A stretch of 64,000 nt of DNA, taken from NCBI RefSeq assembly GCF_014202765.1, contig NZ_JACHHN010000001.1, positions 871,735-935,734 of the forward strand, given 5' to 3'. How positions within the stretch are numbered: the stretch's first letter is position 1; every line of letters starts with the position of its first letter. Under the pieces are notes generated by a model, which worked only from the letters and a program-made list of their open reading frames with translations, made no database searches and was not told the origin of the DNA. Source of the stretch: Silvimonas terrae. Lineage in GTDB: Bacteria; Pseudomonadota; Gammaproteobacteria; Burkholderiales; Chitinibacteraceae. Of this stretch, positions 8,419 to 17,415 are shown in pieces. Position numbers and translations under genes: made by a program.

Positions 8419-9359
8419 GCCTCGTCCTTCTTTTCCAGAATGGCGCTGATCAGGTAACGCGGCCGCTGGCGAACTTCGTGGTAAATCCGGCCGATGTACT
8501 CACCCAGAATGCCGATGCCAAACAGCGTGATCCCGATCAGGAAGAAGGCAATGGCAAACAGCGTGAACAGACCGCCGACTTCCGGCCCGACGAAAATACG
8601 GCGACCGATCAGCACCAGCACCAGCACGGCAGAGAAAAACGAAATCACCATGCCCAGCATGGAGAACGCCTGCAGCGGCACAATAGAGAACCCGGTCATC
8701 AAGTCAAAATTCAACCGGATCAGGCTGTAGAGCGAATACTTGGACTCGCCTGCATGACGCTCTTCATGGCCGACAATCACTTCGGTCGGGTTTTGCGAGA
8801 ACGAATACGCCAGCGCCGGAATGAAGGTATGCATTTCCGCGCATTGGTTGATCAGGTCGATAATGCGGCGATCATAGGCGCGCAGCATGCAGCCCTGATC
8901 GGTCATCTTGATCTTGGTGAGCTTCTCGCGCAGGTGATTCATGGCGCGGCTGGCGACATGGCGCCAGACCGAGTCATTACGCTGGCGGCGGATGGAGCCC
9001 ACGTAATCGTGGCCCTTGTCCATTTCTGCCAGCAAGGTGCCGACGTCTTCCGGCGGGTTTTGCAGGTCGGCATCCATGGTGACAATGCGCAGGCCACGGG
9101 CGTTTTCAAAGCCGGCCAGAATGGCGCGGTGCTGGCCAAAGTTGCCGTTAAGCAAAATCACGCGCGTCACGTCCGGACGCTTTTCATACTGCGCAGCCAG
9201 CATGCCGGCAGAGCGATCGCGGCTGCCGTCATTCACAAACAGCACTTCATAACTTTTGCCCAGGGCATCCAGCGCCGGGTAGAGCCGGTCGAACAGGGCC
9301 TGTAGACCCGCTTCTTCGTTGTAGACAGGAATAACGACCGTAACTTCAGGTTGGCTCAT
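8415..9359 (-). CDS. arnC: Undecaprenyl-phosphate 4-deoxy-4-formamido-L-arabinose transferase
   Basis: A 314-residue GT2-family enzyme that moves formamido-arabinose from UDP onto undecaprenyl phosphate at the inner membrane. It starts MSQPEVTVVIPVYNEE, a standard GT-A opening, has the metal-binding MDADLQNPPED, and ends with two hydrophobic segments (around residues 225-295) and an RxRYLI-type tail, all typical of ArnC. It lies between arnB and the formyltransferase half of ArnA, with a 126-base gap behind arnB that contains only a short weak hairpin. Function follows from the family and its place in a complete-looking arn set. Confidence 0.93.
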   Translation of the reverse strand: MSQPEVTVVIPVYNEEAGLQALFDRLYPALDALGKSYEVLFVNDGSRDRSAGMLAAQYEKRPDVTRVILLNGNFGQHRAILAGFENARGLRIVTMDADLQNPPEDVGTLLAEMDKGHDYVGSIRRQRNDSVWRHVASRAMNHLREKLTKIKMTDQGCMLRAYDRRIIDLINQCAEMHTFIPALAYSFSQNPTEVIVGHEERHAGESKYSLYSLIRLNFDLMTGFSIVPLQAFSMLGMVISFFSAVLVLVLIGRRIFVGPEVGGLFTLFAIAFFLIGITLFGIGILGEYIGRIYHEVRQRPRYLISAILEKKDEA

Positions 9360-9485
9360 AAGGGTTTGGCTATCGTCGTAAGTGGAAGAGGCCGGGCGCT
9401 GCCCGACCTGGTTCCGGTTGATTGTATTGTTGTTATGTCGCAGTCATGCCCGTTTTGCACTGACTGACCGATATCCGCGCGGGGC

Positions 9486-10613
9486 TCAGCGCTTCAAGAC
9501 CGGTTTGAGCACGGTAGTGAGCGCGGCACACACGCGGTCTACATCTTCGTCTTTCATGCCCGGGAACAGCGGCAGGCTGACGGTGGACGCGCCCACGTGT
9601 TCGGCGTGCGGATACATGCCTTCTTTGTAACCGCGTTCACGGTACAGGGTGAACAGATGCAGGGCCGGGTAATGAATGCCGACACCAATGCCCTGGTCTT
9701 TCATGCGATCAATAAACTCGCCACGGCTGATGCTCATGTTCTTGAGCGGCAGCAGTGGCTGGAACATGTGCCAGTTGCTGTCGTCAGACTCGGGCGGCAG
9801 TTCCAGGCCCAAATCACGGTCGATCAGCTTGAAGTAGCGTCTGGCCAGTTCGGCGCGGCGCGCGTTGAACTCATCCAGACGCTTCAATTGCCCCAGGCCC
9901 ACTGCGGCGGAGACATCCGTGAGGTTGTACTTGCCGCCGGGCAGGTCGCAATCCATGGTGCCGTCCGGAAAGCGCGTCACGCCTTGCAGTCGCCATTTCA
10001 CGAACTCGCGCACTTCTTCGTCGGTATTCATGACCAGCGCACCGCCTTCGGTGGTGGTCATGTTCTTGTTCGGGTGGAACGAGATCGAACACAAGTCGCC
10101 AAAGCTGCCGACGCGCTGGCCGCCCCAGGTGGCGCCTTGCGATTGCGCTGCATCTTCCAGCACGCGCAGATTGTGTTTTTTGGCGATCGCATACAGGCGG
10201 TCACGATCGACTGGCAAACCGGCCAGATCCACCGGCAGGATGGCCTTGGTGCGCGGGGTGATCGCGGCTTCAACCTTGTCCAGATCAATATTGCGCGTGC
10301 GCGGATCAATATCCACCAGTACCGGCATGGCGCCGGCGTTGATGATGATGTTGGTGGTCGCCACCCAGGTCATCGGCGTGGTGATCACTTCATCGCCCGC
10401 GCCAATGTTCATCAGTCTGAGGGCGATTTCCATGGCGCCCGTCGCTGAATTGACCACGCGCACCGGCCGCCCGCCGAAATAAGCCGACAGCCCGGCTTCC
10501 AGCGCCTGCACTTTAGGGCCGCTGGTGATCCAGCCGCTGCGCAGCACGTTGGCGACGTCGGCAATGGTTTCTTCGTCGATGGTAGGGCGGGTAAACGGCA
10601 GAAAATCAGTCAT
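9486..10613 (-). CDS. arnB: UDP-4-amino-4-deoxy-L-arabinose aminotransferase
   Basis: A 375-residue PLP-dependent DegT/DnrJ/EryC1-family enzyme that transaminates the 4-keto sugar nucleotide with glutamate. The PLP lysine sits in SFHPNKNMTTTEGGALV. The cofactor pocket blocks DAAQSQGATW and TPMTWVATTNIIINAGA are present, and the overall length is that of E. coli ArnB. It is the third gene of the operon, starting eight bases after the SMR gene stop. There is nothing unusual in its sequence; the assignment is supported by the neighbouring arn genes. Confidence 0.94.
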   Translation of the reverse strand: MTDFLPFTRPTIDEETIADVANVLRSGWITSGPKVQALEAGLSAYFGGRPVRVVNSATGAMEIALRLMNIGAGDEVITTPMTWVATTNIIINAGAMPVLVDIDPRTRNIDLDKVEAAITPRTKAILPVDLAGLPVDRDRLYAIAKKHNLRVLEDAAQSQGATWGGQRVGSFGDLCSISFHPNKNMTTTEGGALVMNTDEEVREFVKWRLQGVTRFPDGTMDCDLPGGKYNLTDVSAAVGLGQLKRLDEFNARRAELARRYFKLIDRDLGLELPPESDDSNWHMFQPLLPLKNMSISRGEFIDRMKDQGIGVGIHYPALHLFTLYRERGYKEGMYPHAEHVGASTVSLPLFPGMKDEDVDRVCAALTTVLKPVLKR

Positions 10614-10621
10614 GGATGAAC

Positions 10622-10993
10622 TTAACTCCGGGCAATCAGGTAAACGCCAACAATGATGATGCCAATGCCAGCCACGCGCTGGGTAGACAGCGCCTCGCCA
10701 AATAACTGCCAGGCAAGGATGGCGTTGACAACGTAACCAATGGACAGCATCGGGTAGGCCACACTGACCTCAACCCGGGAGAGCGCCATGATCCATACCA
10801 CCACGCTGATCACGTAGCAGGACAAGCCGGTGATGATGTAGGGATTGGTCGCCAGCTGCCAGCCAATCGGCAGGGCATTGGCTGCAGAAAACTCAAAATG
10901 GCCGATATTGCGCACGCCGGCTTTCAGGGCCAGTTGGGCGCCGGCGTTGAGCAGCACGCCAATCAGGATCAATACGAATTCAAGTGCTTTCAT
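10622..10993 (-). CDS. SMR/EmrE-type subunit, probable aminoarabinose-lipid flippase (ArnE/ArnF-like)
   Basis: A 123-residue protein with four hydrophobic helices, the size and layout of the EamA/SMR superfamily. Blocks such as GVLLNAGAQLALKAGVR, RVEVSVAYPMLSIGYVVNA and GIGIIIVGVYLIAR resemble ArnE and ArnF, which in enterobacteria form a heterodimer that flips undecaprenyl-phosphate-aminoarabinose to the periplasm. Only one such subunit is encoded here, so it may act as a homodimer or pair with a product from elsewhere. It overlaps arnT by four bases and precedes arnB by eight, so it is translated with them. Confidence 0.8.
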   Translation of the reverse strand: MKALEFVLILIGVLLNAGAQLALKAGVRNIGHFEFSAANALPIGWQLATNPYIITGLSCYVISVVVWIMALSRVEVSVAYPMLSIGYVVNAILAWQLFGEALSTQRVAGIGIIIVGVYLIARS

Positions 10994-12633
10994 GGTCGGG
11001 TAATCACAAGGCGACGCGGGTCGCTGGTCAAAATGCTCATGGAGAGGCCCAGTTTTTGCAGCTTCTCATACGTGGTCTGGGTGACAACGGCCATGGGGGC
11101 CTGGTCGGTTTGCCAGCGGCGGGCAAATTCGTCCATATGGATGAGTTTGTCTGGCTCAGCTTTCTGGCCGGTTTCAAATTCATCTACATAATCCACAAAT
11201 TGCAGTGTGCGCTTGAGATAAAACGGCAAGCTTTGATCGTAGTACTCCACGGCATAGAGCGTGGTGCTGGGCGTGATATGGGGCTTCATCGCCTGCACGA
11301 GGTAATAGCTGGAGTTGGTGACCGCAAACGATTCATGCCCAAGCATGGGAATCTGAAAGCCAATCACGCTGCCAATCACCGTGGCGGCAATGGCCGCGCA
11401 TTTCTGGTTACGGCTGGCGAGCATCCACGTGGCAACGCCCGTGGCCAGCAAGACCATGCCGGCTGCCACCAGCCACCATGAATAGATGTGATTGATCTCT
11501 TGCGGCGTGCGTACGCTGCCGGTTTGCCCGAAGAAATACGCGCCAATGATCACCGCCAGACCCAGCAAGGCCACCCAGCCCAGGTGCCAGCGCACCGCGC
11601 GGGCCGAGAGCTTGTCCAGTACTTGCGCGGCCAGCATGGCCAGTGCCGGGAAAATCGGCAGGATATAAGACGGCAGCTTGGAGTCAGACTTGGAGAAAAA
11701 GGCAAAAATGAAAACCGCCCAGATCAGCAAGAAACGGTTGGCCTGAAACCGTTGGGTTTCATCTTTCTGCCAACCCAGCTTGAGCGCCTGCGGCAACAGC
11801 GACGTCCACGGCAGCATGCCGGCAATCAGGACCGGGATAAAATACCAGACCGGGCCCAGCCGATGATGCTCTGTCGTGGTAAAGCGCTGAAAGTGCTCAT
11901 GCACGAAGAAGAACCACAAGAACTCGGAATTGGCGCGGGAGACAAACCAGAACCACGGCACGGTAATGACCAGCATCACCAACAAACCCTTGCCAATATG
12001 CAGCCGCAGCCACAGGCGGGCATCACGCTGAATCAGGGAGTACAACACCAGCACCGCGCCCGGCAGCACAATGCCGATCAGGCCCTTGGACAAGATGGCC
12101 AGACCCATGGCGGCCCAGCAGGCCACCATCCAGTTGCGGTTTTCGTCTTCAGTGGCGTCTTTGCGCTGGGCCAGCATGAACGCACCCATGCCCAGCGACA
12201 TGAAAAAGCTCACGCCCATATCCAGCGTCAGAAAGTGACCATTGGCCATCCACCAGACGCAACTGGCCAGAATGGCGCCGGTCAGCCATGCCACGCGCTC
12301 GCCCCAGAAACGACGGGAGACAAGAAAAGCAAACAGGACACCCAGAAAGCCGGTCAGACCCGGCCAGAGGCGCGCGGCAAATTCATTTTCGCCCAGCAGT
12401 TTGAAGCTGGCGGCAGTACCCCAGTATTGCAGGGCCGGCTTTTCGAAATACTTGATGCCATTCAGGCGGGGCGTGACCCAGTCGCCAGAGACCGCCATCT
12501 CGCGGCCGATCTCGGCATAACGGCCTTCATCCGGCGTGATGACCTTGCGATAACCCAGTGTGCCGAACCACAGTACCGCAAACAGCACCACAATCAGGAC
12601 CCGGAAACCGGGACGGGAAAAGAAGGCGTTCAT
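10990..12633 (-). CDS. arnT: Lipid A 4-amino-4-deoxy-L-arabinose transferase
   Basis: A 547-residue inner-membrane GT83 enzyme that transfers aminoarabinose from undecaprenyl phosphate to lipid A phosphates on the periplasmic face, lowering affinity for polymyxin and cationic peptides. Family marks are the first periplasmic loop TPDEGRYAEIGREMAVSGDW with its essential acidic residues, then YFEKPALQYW, followed by a dozen hydrophobic helices and a soluble C-terminal part. It is the promoter-proximal gene of this operon, unlike the enterobacterial order where arnB leads. A PmrA-box-like site and a TACAAT hexamer stand directly upstream. Identity is firm from motifs and context. Confidence 0.93.
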   Translation of the reverse strand: MNAFFSRPGFRVLIVVLFAVLWFGTLGYRKVITPDEGRYAEIGREMAVSGDWVTPRLNGIKYFEKPALQYWGTAASFKLLGENEFAARLWPGLTGFLGVLFAFLVSRRFWGERVAWLTGAILASCVWWMANGHFLTLDMGVSFFMSLGMGAFMLAQRKDATEDENRNWMVACWAAMGLAILSKGLIGIVLPGAVLVLYSLIQRDARLWLRLHIGKGLLVMLVITVPWFWFVSRANSEFLWFFFVHEHFQRFTTTEHHRLGPVWYFIPVLIAGMLPWTSLLPQALKLGWQKDETQRFQANRFLLIWAVFIFAFFSKSDSKLPSYILPIFPALAMLAAQVLDKLSARAVRWHLGWVALLGLAVIIGAYFFGQTGSVRTPQEINHIYSWWLVAAGMVLLATGVATWMLASRNQKCAAIAATVIGSVIGFQIPMLGHESFAVTNSSYYLVQAMKPHITPSTTLYAVEYYDQSLPFYLKRTLQFVDYVDEFETGQKAEPDKLIHMDEFARRWQTDQAPMAVVTQTTYEKLQKLGLSMSILTSDPRRLVITRP

Positions 12634-12660
12634 CGGATCACGCTAGTATGAAAACGCGGC

Positions 12661-12666
12661 ATTGTA
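12661..12666 (-). promoter_or_regulatory. Candidate -10 element of the arn operon
   Basis: On the minus strand a TACAAT hexamer lies 28 bases upstream of the arnT ATG. No good -35 hexamer stands at the right distance, which is what an activator-dependent promoter would show. The PmrA-like box is centred about 33 bases further upstream. Confidence 0.4.
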
Positions 12667-12687
12667 CCTGAATGGCCGCCTGGAGGG

Positions 12688-12704
12688 CTTAGGGCAAGCT
12701 TAAG
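12688..12704 (-). promoter_or_regulatory. PmrA (BasR) box-like direct repeat upstream of arnT
   Basis: Read on the minus strand the site is CTTAAG, five bases, CCTAAG. This fits the PmrA consensus (a YTTAAK hexamer repeated after five bases) with a single mismatch in twelve positions. It sits where the -35 of the arnT promoter would be, centred roughly 42 bases upstream of the start point implied by the TACAAT at 12661-12666. That is the normal position for activation by PmrA of arn operons in enterobacteria. The regulator itself is not in the window. Confidence 0.5.
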
Positions 12705-12744
12705 CCGCCTGTTACAGACTTTTACGGGCGCTGCGGGCGATGCG

Positions 12745-13371
12745 TTATTTCTCTCGCCAGCCTTTGAGCAACACCAGTACAGCACCAGCGCCGCCGTCAA
12801 CCGGGCGTGCCTGGCTAAAGCCCAGCACTTCATCTCGCTGGGCCAGCCAGTTCTTCAGTTTGAGCTTGAGTACAGGCTCGCGGTTTTTCGAGCCCAGGCC
12901 CTTCCCGTGAATAATACGCACACAGCGCTTGTTGGTGCGCCGGCATTGCAGCAGAAACTCGGCCACCGCCAGCCGGGCGGTATCTGTGGTGTGCCCGTGC
13001 AGGTCCAGTTGTGCCTGGACCACCCATTCGCCACGCCGTAATTTGCGCAGGGTTTCCAGCTTCAGGCCGGGCCGGATGAACAAGAGTTCTTCGCCGCTTT
13101 CCAGTTCATCCCACGGCCACAGGTCAGACATGGCTTCGGCCATGACGGCGGCTTCATCTTTTTCACGCTGGCGCGGCCACGGGCTGGGTCGCGCGCGCGC
13201 ATGTTCCACAGTGGCGGGGCGATAAAGCGGCATAACGCCCTTGGTCGCCGCAATAAAGAGTTCGTGGTCTGTCGGTTCCGGTGGTTTGATCGGGGCCGGC
13301 TTGGGGGCGGCAGCGGCCTGTTTAAGCGTCTTTTTGATTTCCTTGAGGCGCTGTTTCGGGTCGGAACTCAT
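12745..13371 (-). CDS. Smr-domain protein
   Basis: A 208-residue protein with a C-terminal Smr domain, a fold related to the endonuclease domain of MutS2 and found in proteins that cut nucleic acid, including ribosome-rescue nucleases. Diagnostic are LDLHGHTTDTARLAV and VRIIHGKGLGSKN, followed by a conserved C-terminus rich in Ala, Gly and Val. The N-terminal half is charged and proline-rich (KQAAAAPKPAPIKPPEPTD). I start it at the ATG at 13369-13371 (MSSDPKQRLKEIKK); a longer reading from 13431 adds 20 residues without family support. It runs in the same direction as arnT but is separated by 111 bases that carry the arn promoter signals. Confidence 0.85.
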   Translation of the reverse strand: MSSDPKQRLKEIKKTLKQAAAAPKPAPIKPPEPTDHELFIAATKGVMPLYRPATVEHARARPSPWPRQREKDEAAVMAEAMSDLWPWDELESGEELLFIRPGLKLETLRKLRRGEWVVQAQLDLHGHTTDTARLAVAEFLLQCRRTNKRCVRIIHGKGLGSKNREPVLKLKLKNWLAQRDEVLGFSQARPVDGGAGAVLVLLKGWREK

Positions 13372-13556
13372 GGCTGGGCAGGTTGGAGCGGTAATGCCCG
13401 CAACATAACATGCGTATGGCGGTTGTGGCATCCGGCTGTAAGGCGTTGGGCCGGAAAGGCGAGAAAGCGCAAAGGCAATGGCGATATTCCCACCCGCGGG
13501 CAGAGCGCGCTGCTTTTAGTATTGGTGTTTTAGTTTTGTGTTCTGGAGTGTTGCCG

Positions 13557-13733
13557 ATGCCAAATCCTCAAACTGATCTGCCGCCGCAAACGCCGCCTGT
13601 GGCTGAAGATCCGCAGCGCCCCGGCCGGCAAGCGGTCAAAAAAGAAATCGTGAGCCCGCCGCCGGTGCGTGATCCGGCGCCATCCCCGGGCGATCAGCAG
13701 GGCATCTCCGTTGTGGTGCGCAGCTACGGTTGA
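13557..13733 (+). CDS. Small proline-rich hypothetical protein
   Basis: A 58-residue reading frame starting MPNPQTDLPPQTPP with a good ribosome binding site (GGAG at 13544-13547, nine bases before the ATG). Fourteen of 58 residues are proline, with Gln, Asp and Lys, and it has no hydrophobic segment, so the product is probably soluble and disordered. It is followed by a strong terminator, which supports a real transcription unit. I do not recognise a family. A longer reading from 13410 in the same frame lacks a credible start. Confidence 0.5.
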   Translation: MPNPQTDLPPQTPPVAEDPQRPGRQAVKKEIVSPPPVRDPAPSPGDQQGISVVVRSYG

Positions 13734-13775
13734 TCTGGCGTCACTACGCAACAACAAATCGACAAATCGACCAAT

Positions 13776-13807
13776 AAAAAAGCCGCATCCAGAGAGGCGG
13801 CTTTTTT
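13776..13807. terminator. Bidirectional terminator between the small ORF and trxB
   Basis: An 11-bp stem (arms 13776-13786 and 13797-13807) with an A run on one side and a T run on the other separates the convergent small ORF and trxB. Confidence 0.88.
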
Positions 13808-13830
13808 TAATGTGGTTCTGACAACAAGGC

Positions 13831-14829
<999 letters not shown>

Positions 14830-14979
14830 CTAATTCATTGGATCGGGTCGATCTAATCGAAATTGACTATGGCGCTGATTGCCCCGGCACAACGCCTTCA
14901 GGTGCAAAGAAGCGGGTTAACTACCGAGAGAGCTTGGGGCTGGCGATGGGCTTTTCCAGAGCGCAGCGTCCGCCGGCCT

Positions 14980-15009
14980 TTGTGACAAGGGCAAAATGCA
15001 CGTTATAGT
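14980..15009 (+). promoter_or_regulatory. Probable sigma-70 promoter of the MCE lipid-transport operon
   Basis: TTGTGA (14980-14985) and TATAGT (15004-15009) are spaced by 18 bases and stand 33 bases ahead of the MlaE-family start codon. Confidence 0.5.
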
Positions 15010-15042
15010 GACCGCTGTCTTTCATCGGGCTTTACATTTTTC

Positions 15043-15744
15043 ATGCTGCGCCGCCTGTTTTCCCCAGTGCTTGACCCGCTCTCCGGCTTGCGCCATGCGC
15101 CAGCCAGGCGCGTATTGCTCAAGCAAATCTATTTCACCGGTAATGAGGCGGCGCTGCTGGTTTTGCTGGTTGGCTTTGCGCTGGGCGGTATTGTGGTGGC
15201 GATGTTGCATGGCCAATACGGCCAAAGTCAGGAGGCCGCCCTCCGTCTGCTGGCGTCCTTGGGGTTCAAGGAGATCAGCCCGTTACTGGCCGCGATTATT
15301 CTGGTGGCGCGTTCATCCTCGGCGGTGGCGAGTGAACTGGCGACCATGCAGGTTCATGGCGAAATCCGCAGTCTCTATCGCATGGGGATTCCGCTGGGTG
15401 GCTATCTGATCATGCCGCGCGTGCTGGGCATGACCGTTGCCTGTGTTGGCCTGTCATTTTACCTGGCAGTCGCCGCACAACTGGGTGGTGCCTTGCTGGG
15501 GGCGGGGGCCGATGTGACTTATCAAGTGTCCGAATTGGACCGCATGCTCACCCTGGAACAGGTGCTGACCTGCATGGCCAAGGCGGCGCTGTTCGGTATG
15601 GGCACCAGTTTGCTGGCGTGCCATGTGGGCTTGCGGGTCGGGCCGTATGTCACGGATATCCCCAAGGCATCCTCCCGAGCGGTAGTGCGGGGGCTCAGTG
15701 CGATTTTTGTGCTGGATTTCATGTGGTCGCTATGGCTCTCCTGA
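15043..15744 (+). CDS. MlaE-family ABC transporter permease
   Basis: A 233-residue inner-membrane permease of the MlaE family, which couples to MCE proteins to move phospholipids or other lipids between the membranes. The family core is evident: FTGNEAALLVLLVGFALGG, then LLAAIILVARSSSAVASELA leading into MQVHGEIRSLYRMGIPLGGYL, and a final helix FVLDFMWSLWLS. Five or six hydrophobic segments are visible. It is slightly short compared with E. coli MlaE (260). It leads a four-gene plus-strand operon; the next gene starts 13 bases before its stop. In place of a normal ATPase the next gene encodes a degenerate one. Confidence 0.85.
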   Translation: MLRRLFSPVLDPLSGLRHAPARRVLLKQIYFTGNEAALLVLLVGFALGGIVVAMLHGQYGQSQEAALRLLASLGFKEISPLLAAIILVARSSSAVASELATMQVHGEIRSLYRMGIPLGGYLIMPRVLGMTVACVGLSFYLAVAAQLGGALLGAGADVTYQVSELDRMLTLEQVLTCMAKAALFGMGTSLLACHVGLRVGPYVTDIPKASSRAVVRGLSAIFVLDFMWSLWLS

Positions 15745-16304
15745 AACTGTCTGGCGGGATTGAGCAAACGCTGGAGCCGGGTCAGCGTTACTGGCTGATC
15801 TGCGGCAATGAACAACAAATGCAGCAACGCTTTGACGCGTGTGCCGAGGTGCTGAATCCGTTGGCGCCCGGGCAGATTGGCGCGCTGGAAGGCACTGGTG
15901 GTTTGTTAAGCAATTTGCGGGTGTGGGAGAACCTGGCCCTGCCGGCCTGGTATCATCGCCAACAATCGCTAGCCCAGCTAGAGGTCCGCTTCCAGGAAGC
16001 GTTTGCGCAATTGGGGCTGGAGGGCAAGGCGCTAACCCAGTTGGCCGCGGCCTTGCCCGCCAGTCTGGATCGGGAGCGCAAGCGGCAATTGGTGCTGGTG
16101 CGTGCCTATATGCAGGAGGCCAGGTATTTGCTGGCAGATCAAGACTGGTTTGGCTGGATAAGTCAGTCTGCGCCGCACGCCTGCAAAGATTTGTTTGAGC
16201 GCATGACATTGGCGGTGCCGCTGGTGGTGGTGGGCATTGGTGCCCCGGACCCGGCGCTGCATATGCAAGAGATTCTGCCATTGCCACAAACCGAAGTCTG
16301 GTGA
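15732..16304 (+). CDS. Degenerate ABC ATPase-like protein (pseudo-ATPase of the MCE operon)
   Basis: A 190-residue protein that lines up end to end with MlaF-type ATPases but has lost the catalytic motifs. The P-loop position (residues 24-31) reads CGNEQQMQ instead of a GxxGxGKT. The Q-loop region survives as GGLLSNLRVWENLALP. The signature LSGGM becomes SLDRER (111-116). The Walker B acidic pair becomes YLLADQD (132-138), and the switch histidine is missing (VVVGIGAP). It therefore should not hydrolyse ATP. The frame is intact and its start overlaps the permease gene, which argues for a maintained structural role rather than decay. A normal pseudogene would show frameshifts or stops; none are present. 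Confidence 0.75.
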   Translation: MALLKLSGGIEQTLEPGQRYWLICGNEQQMQQRFDACAEVLNPLAPGQIGALEGTGGLLSNLRVWENLALPAWYHRQQSLAQLEVRFQEAFAQLGLEGKALTQLAAALPASLDRERKRQLVLVRAYMQEARYLLADQDWFGWISQSAPHACKDLFERMTLAVPLVVVGIGAPDPALHMQEILPLPQTEVW

Positions 16305-16434
16305 AGTGCGCTGTGGCTGGTGCAGATATGCTGGCGTGTTTGGCAGAACTTCAGCATATATATAACTAAAAAGTAACACGGCCCGCCCTGATGGGGTGGG
16401 TCAAAACCGCTTGTTTTGATTGCCGGATCGATTG

Positions 16435-17412
16435 ATGCCCATTAAATATCTCAAGGACACCGATGCCCGTTTCCAGTGGCTGGGCTGGCGGGTCGGTGTG
16501 TTCATTGTTGCTGGTTTTCTGTGCTTTGTTGCGCTGGTGGTGTTGCTGGCCATTCGCCAGGGTTATTTCACACCCAAAACGCGGCTGTCTTTTGTCGCAG
16601 AAAGTGGCAACAGTATGAGCACTGGTATGCAAGTGCGTTTTTCCGGCTTCAAAATCGGCGTGGTGGATCGTGTTGCACTCAATGACCAAGCCAAAGTCGA
16701 CGTCGAACTGCTGGTGGAGAACCGCTATCTGAAATGGGTCAAGCCCGACTCGGTGGCGCTGTTGCAGCAAGATGGCTTTCTGGGCGACCACTATATAGAG
16801 ATCGCTGGCGGCACGGCCACGGCAGCCCCTATTCAGGAGGGTGGCAAGCTCGTCTTTGCGCCAGTGATGGGTCTGTCTGAAATTGCGGCAGACCTGCGCC
16901 AGCGGACGATTCCGGTGATCGATTCGATTCATGACACGCTTGATTATCTGAATGACCCCAAGGGGGACGTGCGTGGCACCGTGGCCAATCTGAACCAGTT
17001 CAGTGCTGAGCTGCGTGAAACCCGCAAAACACTGGATCAGGTGTTGCAGCATCTGGATCAAGTCGCCGCCAAAGACTTGCCCGCCACGCTGGATCAAGCC
17101 ACCCAGGCTGCCCGCCGCGCAGACCAGGTGCTGGCCCAGGCAGACCGGGCGGCTTCTGATGTGGCTACCCGCCTGCCGGGTATTCTGGATAATGCCAACC
17201 GCACCGCCAGTGAGGCCGCGGCGCTGGCGACGACCGCGCGCAAGGCGGTGGATGGCGTCGCGCCGCAATTGCCCTCCATTGTGCGTAATGCCGGGGATCT
17301 GGTGCAGAGTGGCGATGATCTGGTGAACGGCGCGCAACGCAGTTGGCCGTTCCGCAACTGGGTCAGTGCGCCGGATGCTTCGGCGCCGGTGCCGGAAAGC
17401 CGGGGGGAGTGA
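16435..17412 (+). CDS. MCE-domain (MlaD-like) lipid-binding protein
   Basis: A 325-residue protein with a single N-terminal membrane helix (about residues 20-42), an MCE domain (about 50-130, including MQVRFSGFKIGVVDRVAL and the DGFLGDHYIEIAGG block), and a long helical, Ala- and Gln-rich C-terminal part (about 150-300). MCE proteins form hexameric rings or tubes in the periplasm that carry lipids. The ATG at 16435 is chosen over a TTG at 16420. It follows the pseudo-ATPase by 130 bases and is followed two bases later by a lipoprotein gene, so the operon has the permease, ATPase-like, MCE and lipoprotein parts expected of such a transporter. Confidence 0.85.
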   Translation: MPIKYLKDTDARFQWLGWRVGVFIVAGFLCFVALVVLLAIRQGYFTPKTRLSFVAESGNSMSTGMQVRFSGFKIGVVDRVALNDQAKVDVELLVENRYLKWVKPDSVALLQQDGFLGDHYIEIAGGTATAAPIQEGGKLVFAPVMGLSEIAADLRQRTIPVIDSIHDTLDYLNDPKGDVRGTVANLNQFSAELRETRKTLDQVLQHLDQVAAKDLPATLDQATQAARRADQVLAQADRAASDVATRLPGILDNANRTASEAAALATTARKAVDGVAPQLPSIVRNAGDLVQSGDDLVNGAQRSWPFRNWVSAPDASAPVPESRGE

Positions 17413-17415
17413 GCC

